Both the position numbers and the translations under genes were made by a program. Under the pieces are notes generated by a model. That model worked only from the letters and a program-made list of their open reading frames with translations. It was not told the DNA's origin and ran no database searches. This document shows, piece by piece, positions 39,845 to 52,900 of a stretch of 64,000 nucleotides of DNA (the first letter of the stretch is position 1; each line of letters opens with the position of its first letter). Source of the DNA: Castanea sativa (lineage: Eukaryota > Streptophyta > Magnoliopsida > Fagales > Fagaceae); NCBI RefSeq assembly GCF_040712315.1, contig NC_134013.1, positions 44,314,501-44,378,500 of the forward strand, in the 5' to 3' direction.

Positions 39845-42800
39845 TTTGTCATTACCTTAAGCTTTTGTAGATAACTATCAAGCTCACAACAGATACCTTC
39901 AGATGAAAACAGTTGCTCTTCACCTGCATCCTCACCAACTAAAGCTTGCTACAGGAATAGGACAAAGAAAGCATGATATTTCAATTAATCCAGAAATGAA
40001 CATGACAATCTTTTTCTAAAGCTTATAAACAAGAAAATTGAGACCATTCACTTGATAATAGGACTTGTGAATATCATATTATCATCATCTGATGGTTGAC
40101 ATTTCATTATCAATTTATAACTATAGATGACCACTAATTCACTAGGAAGGGGAAATAAATAACGAATAGGAAAGAAATAAAAGAGTAAAAGAACAAGAAC
40201 ATAACATAAGTGAAAATAAGTAAGTGCAAATTTTCAGAGTCGTTGATCCGTGCATGACCCAAACTTCTTCTATTTTAATAATTAAGACACAAACTTCTTG
40301 ACAGCAGCATACAAACAGAGAGAGTCTACATGGAACTGACAGGCAAGTATCGAAGTAATCTTCCAGGAAAACTTACATTTCAAAAATGAATATATCTAAT
40401 TAGAAAAATTTTCAAACATTCCTAATTCTTTATATGAACTCGCAACCAACTAGGAAACTGACTTTTCTTTTCTTGGCATAAGTTAAAAAGGTAGTATAAT
40501 AACATACAAAACCAAACACTATTTGAATTACTGCTACATAGCACTACCTAAAAACTTTTAACCTGATTCATTTTGAAAACAATTTCAACATCAGGAATTC
40601 CTATTAATCTAACAATGATTAATAGTTGGAAACACATAAGGTAAGAATGCATCAAGTCCAATCTAGATTATATGAAAACATACATTACAAATTTATGTTT
40701 CCAGTCTAGATCATCAGAAACAAATTTACTTTTGCAAGTTATAACTGAAAATTACACTGTTACATAATGGGGATTACTTCTCATCAGTAGAGACACACAT
40801 CAAGAGTCTATTATCTAGATAAACAATTTAAAAAAAAAAGGGAAATGTAAAGGGAATATCATCCAGGGGGTCCTCTCTGTAATTTCGGGAGACTTCAGAC
40901 TCCCTTAAAAAGTTTTTCCATTTTAAAAGCCCCAAGTTCCAAGTCTGCAGCAAACTTCAATGCTTACATATCAGTATTTGAAAAAGTTGACTGAAGTGCC
41001 CTAATTTTCCCAAGTACTAAAGCAGGATAAAATCAGTCCTCGTAATTCATATATGATCCCTTAAAGATAAACCCTGTTTGGCTAGTGGGTTTAAATTTTC
41101 ATCTCTTTTTATGGTCTTTTGTCATCCATTCAGTGTAATACATTAGCATAAATCATGGCATCTAAATATGAGGTGCCTCCCAATTACGAGGCAGGTTACT
41201 CAGTATGGAAACAAAGAGACCCTCAGAAATCTAGACTAATCTTATTGTTGGTACAGACTTGGCAGCTTGAACTCCTCAGAAAACCTCATAGGGAATTTGA
41301 AGCATATGGGAGTATTTCTGTATTCCAGTTAAGAGAAATGACATTGTGGTACATTTGCATTTCATCTGTAGGTGCTGAGCCAGTAGCCTCCATGAGGGTT
41401 AAGTGAACAACTCTTTAGTGATGCTTCATACTTGTTAAATTACCGATTGTTCCAAAAACTTAAGCTGTTAGGAAATGGTGAATTTAATCACTTAACCATA
41501 AGTTTAACACTCCCCCTCACTTGTGAGCCTAAACTTCCCCTTAATAAGTGGGGGCCCAACAAGTGGGAATTTAACATTTTAAATGGGAGGTAGAGTGAAG
41601 ACAGAAACCAAACTCAGGATATCCTGCTCTAATACCATGTTAAATTACCGATTGTCCCAAAAGTTTAAGCTATTAGGAAATAATGAATTTAATCACTTAA
41701 CCATAAGTCTAACAATACTACATTCACCCCCTCAATGTCCTTTGTAAGTACCTCCCAGCTGCTTAGATGCTGCTTGCTTACTTGACCTTTTAGTACATTC
41801 CAGCAAGAAGTAACCTCCTTAAATTTTGCATATAAAGTGCTGTAGTTTAGACAATTTTTTAGGCTAAAAAAATTATAAAAGTGAATTCTCAGCATTCAGT
41901 GCTTGTGACAGGTCAGATGCCTCTTATGCAACGACATATCTTATGCCCATTTGTGGTGAAATGCCATACGCCCCTTTGTTGGGAGATGCCACAAGACCTT
42001 CAGTTAATGAAGTCAAATGCTTCTTGCATACAATGTATTATGCTTCTTTATCTTTCCTCTCTTGTAACCTTTCAGCTATTGCTCTTTTTATTATTTTTGG
42101 TTGTTCTTTCAACTTCATTTAGTTGAAGACAGTCAAATTTTTTTGTTAAAGGAGCAAAGCTTTAGTTGTAGTGCTGTTGTGATAAAAGTGACAACATCAG
42201 TTCATCAGTCTTGATTACAGGGGCTGACTTAGCAATCCTGAATCAATTGACTTTCCCATTCTGCTGTTTGTCTGATAATTACAGCATTAATGCCACACAA
42301 AGTCGATTAATGGATTGGTCTTTACAGGCATTCTTCATGGTACTCTCTTTTTAGGGAGCTCACTAATAAAGCTTTGAATGGGAAAAAGCATGCATCTCCA
42401 AAAAAAAGGTATTAACAAGGTTTGCATATTCCCCAGTTGTCCAAAAATAAGAAGAATTTTTTTTGATATAAATCTCTAAACTTTTTTGGCTTCTTTCATC
42501 TTTTCACATCCCCCCAAGGCCCTTTTTTTCTCCCTTTCTTCTGCCTGTTTCTTCAAGCAAGCCATCACCCGTCCCCCCCCCCCCCCCAAAAAAAACAATA
42601 TCCTCACAAAGTTATTCATAGAACACCACATCACATGAGTGTTCATGAAAGTACTTGAATATTAGTAACAAAGGTTATGGTATATGTAGGGTGCCTAATC
42701 ATGCAAGTGAGAAACAGAATTCAAGCAGTATCTCAAATTCAAATTTAGAGCTTTGCAGCATACAAACACAAAATAATATCTAATTCACAAAGACAAAGGT

Positions 42801-45800
42801 ATAAAACAATCTTCATATGAAATAAAACAAATTCCAAAAATTAAAGGATTTAATTTCACAACAACAATACTAATGAGAGTTTTTTCTATTTCATTTTTTT
42901 TTATAGAACTTAGATACCAGTAAGAGTTTCTTATGCTGTTTGCGCTGAGGAAGAATTCCAAGAGCATCTAGCATTGATTCATCCAATTCTACAGGAGGAA
43001 ATACTCAGTAAGTAAACAGAAATAGAAGCAGTGGTGAAGTAAGCCAAATGTCAGCAAGATAACCTTTTGTTTGCAGCAAGGTGGCCAGCACACCTAAAGA
43101 ACCCAACACCAGTACATCATCCCCACTTGTCAGGAAAGAAAGTAAAGCCTCCCTACACATATCACCACTATCATAATGAAAAGAATACAAAATAAAACGC
43201 AAAATGAGATGATGGTCTCTAAATAACTTACCAATGATAGAAACAAGAAAGCAATTAGACTGAAAAAAATAATTCTAGTCATGACTAGGAGAAATGTAAA
43301 TAAGTGGTAGTAAGGTAGAGGCAAAGCTAAGAGAAGCCAACATTGCCCCATCTTTTTTAATCAATAGGTAAGTTACACAAGCACAGAGTGGGTCTTAAAC
43401 CCACGATCTCACCCAAGGCTGTGAACGACCCGAGCTTTGCTGAGGAACAAATGTTTAAGCTTGACTTGACAACAAAAGTAAATTGTTCAAGCTTAGTTCA
43501 AGCTTGAACTAAGCCTACAATAATTTTCAAGGTCGAGCTCGTAAAAAACTCTAAAAACTTGAGCTTGGCTTGGCTCCGCTTGATTTATTAGTCAAGCCAA
43601 GCTCAAGCTCAATATCAAGCTTAAACTCGAGCTTGACGTCAAGCTTTTGAGCTTGAGATCCAACAAAAGCACAATATCAAGCTTGTTTGATTTGGGCAAG
43701 TGATTCCAACTCCCAATTAATTAAAGTCTAAGTACTATATGGGATTATCTGTCACGCTCATATCAAGCTTATTACCTAGCCCAAAAATGAGCCTAGACTC
43801 CACTTGTTTTTTTTCATCAAGCTCTGATGTTCACAAGCCTGTTCATGAACATTTTTTTTCTTGGACTCAGCGTGTTTATTAAACAAGCCTTAAAATAATG
43901 CTCAAGTTTTGTTTGTTTATAAAACAAACAAATATGAACAAGCTTTTTATTAAGTCAAGCCCGAGTTTTTTATGATCGGCTTAGTTCATTTATAGCCCTT
44001 CCTCCACCATGTTCTTACAAAGCGAGGAGGTGGCATTGCTTTACATGAAAAGAAATATATTTTTTTGATAAGTAATAAAGATTTATTGATATCAAAAAAG
44101 AGACACCCAAGTACACATGGAGTATACAGCGGTGTACAGATCAAATAAAAAAATTACATAAATCAAGTAAATCCAAAATTAAAAAAAAAAAGGGTTGGTT
44201 TTTCTGCACCAACAATCAGTCCAAAAAGGTTTTAAAAAAGAATAACTTGAAATCAAGCATAGAACGCTCACTATCTTCAAAGCCCCTACTATTTCTTTCC
44301 TTTCAAAGACACCACATCAAACAATGAGGAACAATGATCCATATATATCCAATACAATGGCGACCAAATCGACCTTGTCAGCAAGCAAGAAGCTCAACAA
44401 CAGACTTTGGCATAACCCAACATACTCCAAATAAATCAAAAACCATAGCTCACAGATCCATAGCAACCGGACAATGAAGGAAGAGATGGTCAACAGTTTC
44501 ATTATTACACTTACACATACAACACCAATCCAAAATACATACATTTCTTTTCCTTAAATTTTCAATTGTCAAACATTTCCCCAAGGCAGCAGTCCATACA
44601 AAGAAAGCCACTCTAGAAGGAATTTTCAGCTTCCAAATGCTCTTCCGAGGGAAAAAATTATCATTATGGCTAGCTAGAAGATGGTAATACGTGCTAACCA
44701 TAAAACCCTTATTCTTATTAGGTAGCCAGCACCTCTTATCCTCCCGAATCCCCCGTATAGGAGTGCCATAAATGGGATCCATAAAACTCTAGAAAGCTTC
44801 CAATTCCTGATTATGCACGTCCCTAAAGAAATGTATATCCCAATGAAGAACTCAATTGGTGTACCACATTAGATCAGCCACACTTGCCTCCTTGTTTTGA
44901 CAAATCCTAAATAATTCAAGATAGCATTCAGCAAGAATAGTCATTCCATACCACCAGTTTAGCTAGAACTGCACTTTTGATCCATCTCCAATTTCATACA
45001 AGATAAACCAAGACAAAGAGGACCACCTCCGTCTAATATTTTTCCACAAACTAACTCCATAGGGACCAAAAATTGAGCTAGAACACCAACCACCCCATTC
45101 ACAACCATTCTTCACCTCTATCACTTGATGCCATAAGGCATCCCTTTCTCGCCCAAATCTCCACAACCACTTCCCTAACAAAGCCACATTAAAGTCTCAA
45201 ATTCCGAATCCCTAAACCACCCGAAGAAAGTGGAGCAAGAATAGTAGCCCATTTAACAAGATGAAATTTGGGTTCATCCCCTAGGCCACCCCATAAAAAA
45301 GTTCCGCTTAAGTCTTGCAATTCAATTAGCCGCAGGAATAGGAAATGAAGAAAGAAAATAAGTAGGTAATATAATTTTTTTCTAATTTCCTTTCCACCTT
45401 CTCTAACCATTCCACTTTCTCTCTTAAAATCCTTGGGAAATCCAACACATCCAGGAAAGGCTGATGAACTTGCTGATTAGAGTATAAGTTCATATAGAAT
45501 TGCGTAATACAATCGGAAATCGTATCCTGGTTAGAAGTCAAAACCCTATCAAACATAAGATTCTCAATACAGTTATATCTACTATTGGAGTTGGCCATCC
45601 TATGAAAAAGCCTCGTATTGGAGTCCCCCTCCTTTAAGTGCAGCACTTTAGACTTTTGTCTCCAGCTAATCTCTTCTAACAAAGTGGTCTTTTCAAGTTC
45701 AGAATGAAGGCTAGCTTTTTCCAATTTTTCCTCATCTGTTAGAGGTTGAGTCTCCTCTTGAACATCTAAGGCATTCAATTTACTCCATAGCTGCTGTTTC

Positions 45801-48800
45801 TTGGCTGTGACATTACCAAAATCTGTTTTATTCCACTTTTTTAGATCCAATTTCAAAGCTGTCAATTTTTTGGCAAGTATGTGACTAGGAGCCCCTTGAA
45901 AATGGTAATTCTCCCACCATGACTTCACCTTGTCCAAAAACCCCTCCGCTGTCAGCCACATTCTGAAAACGAAAGGGGATTCACCCTCTTTGATGACTCC
46001 CACCCTCTAGCAAAATAGGAAAGTGATCTAATAACACTCTAGGTAGCATTTTTTGGGAGAAATGTGTGAAATACTCTGCCAAAACCAGAGATAAGAGAAA
46101 CCGGTCTATTCTAGATGCTAAGGAAGAGTTAGACCATGTGTAAACGCCTCCTCCAAAGGAGAATCTATTAGACCAAGAAGAGAAATAAAGTCTAAAAATT
46201 CATACATGGAATGAGCAAATATTTCCGCCTGTAAGCTCTCTAATGGAAAACGGATAACATTAAAATCACCTCCCAAACACCATGGCAAATTCCACCAGCT
46301 ATCTAGGCCTACCAATTCCTTCCACATGCATTGACGCTTCCTATTCAGATTTGGACCATAGATACCTATGAAAGTCCACTCAAATTGATCAATGACATTT
46401 TTAAACCTGCATGAAACCGAAAAATGCCCCACTGCTGCTTCTACTTTTTCAACAACCCTTCAATCCCACATGAGCAAAATTCCACTAGAAGCGCCTTCTA
46501 AACCCAAGTATAACCAATCTATATAAGAACAACTCCATATACTTCTAACAAGTCTTCTTGTGATCCACTCTAATTTCGTCTCTTGGAAACAAACGATATT
46601 AGCCCTCCAAGCACATGATAAATTACGTATCTGAAGTTGCTTTTCCTTCTCATTCAAGCCTCTCACATTCTTGGATAAAACCTTCAAATTCATTGAGAAA
46701 CAATCAGAGCCCTTTCCCTACAATTACCACTGCGCCTCGCTGATGTTGAACCATAATTGACATAACTAAATAGACCCCTCAACTCCTTTATTCCTTTCCA
46801 CCCTAGACTCTTCACTATTCTTTAAATTTTTTCCTCAGTTGCCCTCAGCTGTAACCTAGGAAGCACGGACGCGGCGCCGAAGGTGCCGCACCCGCGTTCG
46901 ACGCGGCGCGACAACGCGCGAGGGACGCCGTTGCTCGCGAGTCGGTGCCGCGTCGGCCACGTGTTTTCCTTTTTTTTCCAACCGACTCGCGCCGACTCGG
47001 CTTGAATCGCGCCGATTCGAGCAGATTCGGGCCGATTCGGCCAGAATCGGGCTGTTTCGGCCGTATTGGGACGTATCGGCCGGCGACCGAAACAGCCGAA
47101 ACAGTCCCGAAACGGCCGAAATAGGCCTTAAATCATGCCGCAACAGCCGAAATCAGCTCTAAATGAGACCCAAAAACCCTAAATCTGTCATTCCTCAATT
47201 TTATTTTGAATATTTGTTACTTCTTTTGTGTTTTCTTTTTGGTTTTGTGTTGTGTTTTGTGTTTCTTGCTTTCTTCTTTCTTTGTTTTGTGAATCAAGGC
47301 ATAGTAATATGTTTTTTAAGAATATTTTAATAGTAAAAATATATAGAAAATATAAATAAAAATATTTTTAATAATTTTTTAATTGCCGAGTCCCGCCGCA
47401 CCCGCACCCACCTTTTTCAAAAATTGCCGAGTCCCGCACCCGCACCCGCAACCGTACCCGCACTCACACCCGTGCTTCATAGGCTGTAACTCAGCTTTAA
47501 CAGCCAACAAAAACTCAGTTGCTGGCCTTTCCAAACCATTGAGAGATGTCCCCAAAAAATCATCAAACTCGTTGAATTTACTTTGGAACCACTCTGAGTA
47601 ATTATCCTTACCCATCAATATCCCCACACCCAAAGCTGTTGGCCCTTCACATTATCCCTAACACCCATAGGCCTAGAGAAAGCCAATGGTTTAACAATTT
47701 AAGGCAACGAACACCCCTCAGTAGACTGAAAAGCATCCTCGGAACAAACATCCAAAATCCTCCATGACAACATCATCCCCTTCTACATGTCCTAATATTA
47801 TTTCCTTTCCGATGACACCCCAACTACCATCACCAAAAGATTTGATTCATCAAAACCATCAACGGCATCTCCTGGTGGCAAAGAGATTAGAATCAGAATC
47901 GCAACCCTCCTCCTATCTCTTAATTCAAGAACCCATTGCTCAGAATTCCCCCATTTCTTAATGACATTGTCTATATGCTCTTGGATGATCCTTTGGATGT
48001 CCCCAAAAAAAAAGTTCCAAATTGACCATTGCCTGACATAAAGATGACCTTCAAAATCTTTTTTTTTATGTCATAGAAGTTTTATTAAAGGTGAAAAAGG
48101 ACTCTATGCTCCTGATGATGAATACAAAGTACCTTAAACAATTACAAGCAAATGAACACAAAGTTCCTTAAGAAATCTTTTTATTAACTAATGTCTTTAT
48201 TAATTAAAAGCCAAGCAAGTACACGGGAGAGGGTACTTTCACCATATGATTAGCCACCTTCGCTGGAATAAGAAAAAGAGAAAGGAAATAGGTAGGCAAA
48301 CTAAAGAGGGTACTTTTAGTAAGAGTTACCTTACCCCCGTTAGATAAATGAAACCTCTTCCATCTGGCCAATCTCCACTCCATCTTCCCTAGAATTGGAT
48401 TCCAAATTGTCCTCTTTTAAAAGCAGCACCCAATAAAAGCCCCAAGTATTTCAGAGGAAGTGAAGTTCCCTACAACCCAAAGTCTCCATCACAATATCAA
48501 ATAAAAACAAGGATAGAGGATCCCCATAACAAACTCCCCTAGAGCTCCCAAAAAGATCAGATCGGATACCATTGATCAAAATGGAGAATTTAATAGTTAA
48601 AATACAACACATTATACACCAACTCCATTTCTTTTTAAAATCACACTGCTGAAGCAAATACATAAGGCAGGTCCAATTCACATGATCATACGTTTTCTCC
48701 ATATCCAACTTTCACAATACCCTAGACACCCCTGCCTTCAACCTAGTATCAATGCATTCAAATGTAATTATAACAGAATCTAAAATCGGATACCTTTGAC

Positions 48801-51800
48801 AAAAGCATTCTAAGAATCTGAAATAAGACCATGCACCACCCTTCAAAAATGATTAGCCAACACCTTAGAAAAAAACTTGTACATCCCGCCCACTAGACTA
48901 ATAGGTCAAAAATCCTTCACGTCCACATCATCAGTTTTCTTAGGAATAAAAGTAATAAAAGAAGCATTAAGACTCTTTTCAAACACAGCTTGAGCATGAA
49001 AAACATGAAATACATTCATAATACATGATTTCAAAATGCTCCAACAAGACAGAAAAAAAAGGCCATAGAGAGAACTCATCTGAACTTGGCGACTTATCAC
49101 CATTGAAACCATTAATCACCCCAAACACCTCATCCTCATCAAAAGTTCTATCTAACCAAATAGGATCTTCTACTGAAATTCTACAAAACTCTACATCATT
49201 CTACAAAACTCTACATCATCCAAAACAAGCCTGTGGACCTCATTTTCCAAGAAAAGCTACCTATACAAATGAGTAATGCACTCCACTATGGTCCCTTGAT
49301 CTACCATCCACCATAAGCCTATCAATGGTATTAAATCTTCTATGAGAATTTGCATCATGGGGAAAGAATTTTGTGTTCCTATCTCTTTTAATACAAAGAA
49401 CTCTAGACTTCTACCTCCAACAAATTTCTTCCAAGAGTGTCATTTTTTCTAACTCTCCTTGAATTCTTTGCTTTTCTTATTTTTCTCACCAGTAAGATCA
49501 TGAATATCCTTAACAGCCTCCAACTCACTAAGATCCTTCTGCAACTTTTTCCCCCTTTCTTCTACATTGCCCAAAACATCCACATTCCATCTCTTCAAAT
49601 CAAGTTTCAAAGCCTTTAGTTTGTTTGCTAGAATGTAACTAGGAGTACCTTGGAATTGATAAGACTCCCACTAGGAATGTACCCTTTCCACGAAACCCTC
49701 ACCCTTTAGCTACATGTTCTCAAATCTAAAGGGCCTCCTACCTCTTTGGAAATTACCACCCTCTAGAAGAATCAGAAATGATCTGATAGCAACCTAGACA
49801 TCCGTCATTGACAAATAGAAACTTATCCTCCCAATCTACTGACAAAAGAAATATGTCCAACCTAGACCTTGAAACAACCTCTCTAGAATTAGACCAAGTG
49901 AAATTCCCCCCATCCAAAGGTAGATCAAACAGAATTTGTTCAGTAATAACATGCCCATTACTAGTTATAGAATCCATACCTGGGACAACCTTCTCCCTCC
50001 AAAACAAAGTATATGACCGAGTCTCAGGAAATAGGCATAGAGAAAGTGGAGTTATATTTTACCTCCCATCACAAGGCTCAAGCATCCAATCTTTAGAATT
50101 GCGCCAAGTTTTTTTCCAGATCTTCAACAAAATCCCTAATAGTCAGATGAAGATTATGTAACCCAACAAAGGAAATAGGCTCTGAAAACTCTGAACTCAC
50201 TAAACTTTGCAGTGGAACTACCTAGACAGCCTCTTATTTAGACCTCATAGTTGTCTTAAGAAAAGATGGGTTGAAAACAACTACCTCTTCCACATTTGCA
50301 CTAGTGAATGATTGGACTGGCTGTATGCTTGTACTCGCCCAAAGACACACCGGAGGTAAGTCACCTACAATGGAGGAAACAGAGAAGGCCAACACGCGGC
50401 TTGGTTGAAGTTGAATCAGAGTGGTACAGGATGTATCAGATGAAACCAAGACACTTGGCTTGGCTAGAACTAAATCATTCTGGGGAGAGGTAATGCCACT
50501 TTTAACTAGAGCAAAACATTGCATTTTGGGCTTATGAAAATGCCCAAAAGCTTGTGGCCCAAATTGACCTCTATGATTAGGCCTTGGCCCATTATCTTTA
50601 GACAGCACAGATTTATGAGTTTATTCCTTCTTTCCTCCACTGGGCTTAGGAATGGATGAACCCACCTCACTAACCACAGAAAAAAGCATGCCCCACCTCC
50701 CCTCATCCCCACGCTCCACACACAAAGAGATATCCAAAGTCAGCATATCTTTGATTCTGTTACTCACAATACCAGTAATGATAGATGTAACTTTTGCCCC
50801 AAATTAAGCCTTCTCATTCCCAAGCTTGCCTTCGCAATCTCCGCTGGAAGTGATAGTGTGATACAATTCGAATTTTGAAAATCTGATAGTTTCCCCTTTC
50901 CATTGTTTACTACACCACCGTTGTCTATCATGGTTCCTCCACCACCACCGGAAGTGCTTTGGAAACCCTCTTTGATTGACTACAATACTCTCTCTAACCA
51001 GGACTACTGTCTTCCTCATATGGAATCCAAAGCCTCTCCCTCCACTACCCATCCTCCCCTCTGGTATTACTATGCATCCCTTAAGTTTGCCTTTGGCTAA
51101 TTCAGGGATCAACAAAAAGGTACCACGGGCGTTGGACCCTAGCTAGAGAATAAGAACTCTATCACCCTCCCTAAAAGTTCTCACAAACTGACCGAGAGAT
51201 TGCTTAGATATCAATTCCTCAAAATGAAACAAAACTCTCTTAACACTCTCCTTCCCTGTGCAAATTGAGCATAAAGAATTCCAACCTCTTTCATAAATTC
51301 GTAACAAGTAAACTCAAAAGTTTTGATTCAATGAAAACAGACATAGAACCCCTATAACGAATAGAACAGGAGCACAATGAAAACTAAGAAGAATATAAGT
51401 AAAATAAAAATAAAAACAGAATCTATGAGCACAATGAAAACTAAGAAGAATATAAGTAAAATAAAAATAAAAACAGAATCTATGGCTTATTCGAGGTAGC
51501 TAGGCCTCATGAACAAAAACTTTTTAATTTCCTTCTTATTTCCATTCCTCGTTACATGTACTATCTTTGCACATAATTTCAGCCATTAAGTACCTTAATC
51601 AATTACAAGCAAATAAAATTGAAATTCTTACAAAATGTTGGAATTCAAAAATGGAAGTTCAATGTATAAAACCCCATGACCGAGACCAATCAAACAAAGG
51701 GTGGAGAGGATGACCTTCAAAATCATAAATGCAAGTAAAGAAAAATCTCAGTATACTAGATTGATTGGTGCTACTTGTGCAAGTGTAACGGTGAATTAGT

Positions 51801-52850
51801 TGATCATCTTTTTCTTCCTTGTCCGGTTGCAATGGATATGTGGGCTATGGTGTTCGGTTTGTTTGGAGTGAGCTGGGTTATGCCGCAATTGGTAGTGGGG
51901 CTTCTAGCATGTTGGCAAGGCATATTTGGCCGTCATCGAAATGGGTATATATGGTCGATGGTTCCCCATTGCTTATTGTAGTGCCTTTGGAGGAAGAGAA
52001 ATAGTCAGTGCTTTGAAGATAAGGAGAGATCCATATCAGACTTGAAGTTATTTTTCTTTAGAACTTTAATGGATTGGTTGGCTGCTTTGCGGAACCAATC
52101 ATTTTTATCTTTTCTTGATTTCTTAAATTCTGGTAATTTTTGTTCTTGATTTTTTGACCCCTTGTACACTCCTTGTGTACTAGGGTGTTCTCCTTTTTGA
52201 TATCAATAAAGTTTTTACTTATAAAAATAAAAACTAGACAAAATATTTGGTAGGCAAGCATAATGTTCATTCTTTTTAGGAAACCAGAATTACTATGAAA
52301 TTAGTCTATTACAATATTCAGAGTAAATCTTGGTGAATAATAGTGTCCACCAGAAACAATCCTAACAAACATTGTATCAAATTATTCCACGAAATTCATC
52401 ATATAACAGCAATCAGAAGAGAAACTGAATATTTTACCTCAAAGTCAAATTGGAACCAGTACTATCACTTTCGCAAATTACAACTTCTGGATGAATATGT
52501 GAAGAACTAGATGAGTTTGGTACATTAACTCTCAAGTGCGTGCCATCCACACCAATTAGACTGTCATTACCTTGAGCTTGGCTATCATGTATAGAACCAT
52601 GACCAAGCATATATCCATTAAGTTTTACTTCAGAAATTTGTCTGAAGGCCTCAAGCGGAAAGAAAAGAGCAGCAGCAATGGTATTTGCTAAATCTTTGAT
52701 TTTGACGATTCGCAAGATGCAGCAGATTAAATATAGAGAAGCCACAGCACCAATTTGTATTTCCTGGGTTTACAATCCACCAATGTTAAATAGGAATAAG
52801 ATGCATTTATACAACAAAAAGGTGTGTTAAAAAACTTATTAAAGCCAACA

Positions 52851-52900
<50 letters not shown>

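Larger units (their letters stand above)
44045..48058 (-). mobile_element. LINE E, RT core deleted, hosting two later insertions
   Basis: Poly-T at 44050-44056 then the family 3' end. Read leftward from 48058: ORF1 pieces, insertion of a hAT-like element, ORF1 C-terminus ([10 protein letters not shown]...NYG near 46770), endonuclease, linker, then a jump at about 45400 to the post-RT thumb, and the zinc module (44450-44782). LINE F lies in its ORF1 region at the right edge. Sense to GFS9 in intron 10. Its own 5' limit beyond LINE F is unclear. Confidence 0.82.
48059..51708 (-). mobile_element. LINE F inserted in LINE E, 16-bp target duplication
   Basis: GATGACCTTCAAAATC occurs at 48043-48058 and 51709-51724, exactly beside the poly-T (48059-48067) and the 5' end. 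Read leftward: leader with a 57-bp tandem duplication, ORF1 (50804-51115, linker 50234-50608), partial endonuclease (49753-50007), linker and partial RT (48451-49112), then a jump to the 3' UTR. Several internal deletions; the FADD box and zinc module are missing. Confidence 0.85.

Noticed and set aside
43340..43430. tRNA-like box B (ggtttaagaccc) suggesting a SINE or tRNA
   Set aside because: No matching box A or cloverleaf could be drawn; too weak to call.
46856..47143. Arg-rich minus-strand ORF
   Set aside because: Open only because of GC-rich repeats of a hAT-like element; no family signature.
44045..52230. A CRISPR-like or phage-like system in the repeat-rich introns
   Set aside because: No regularly spaced short repeats; everything coding there is LINE-derived.
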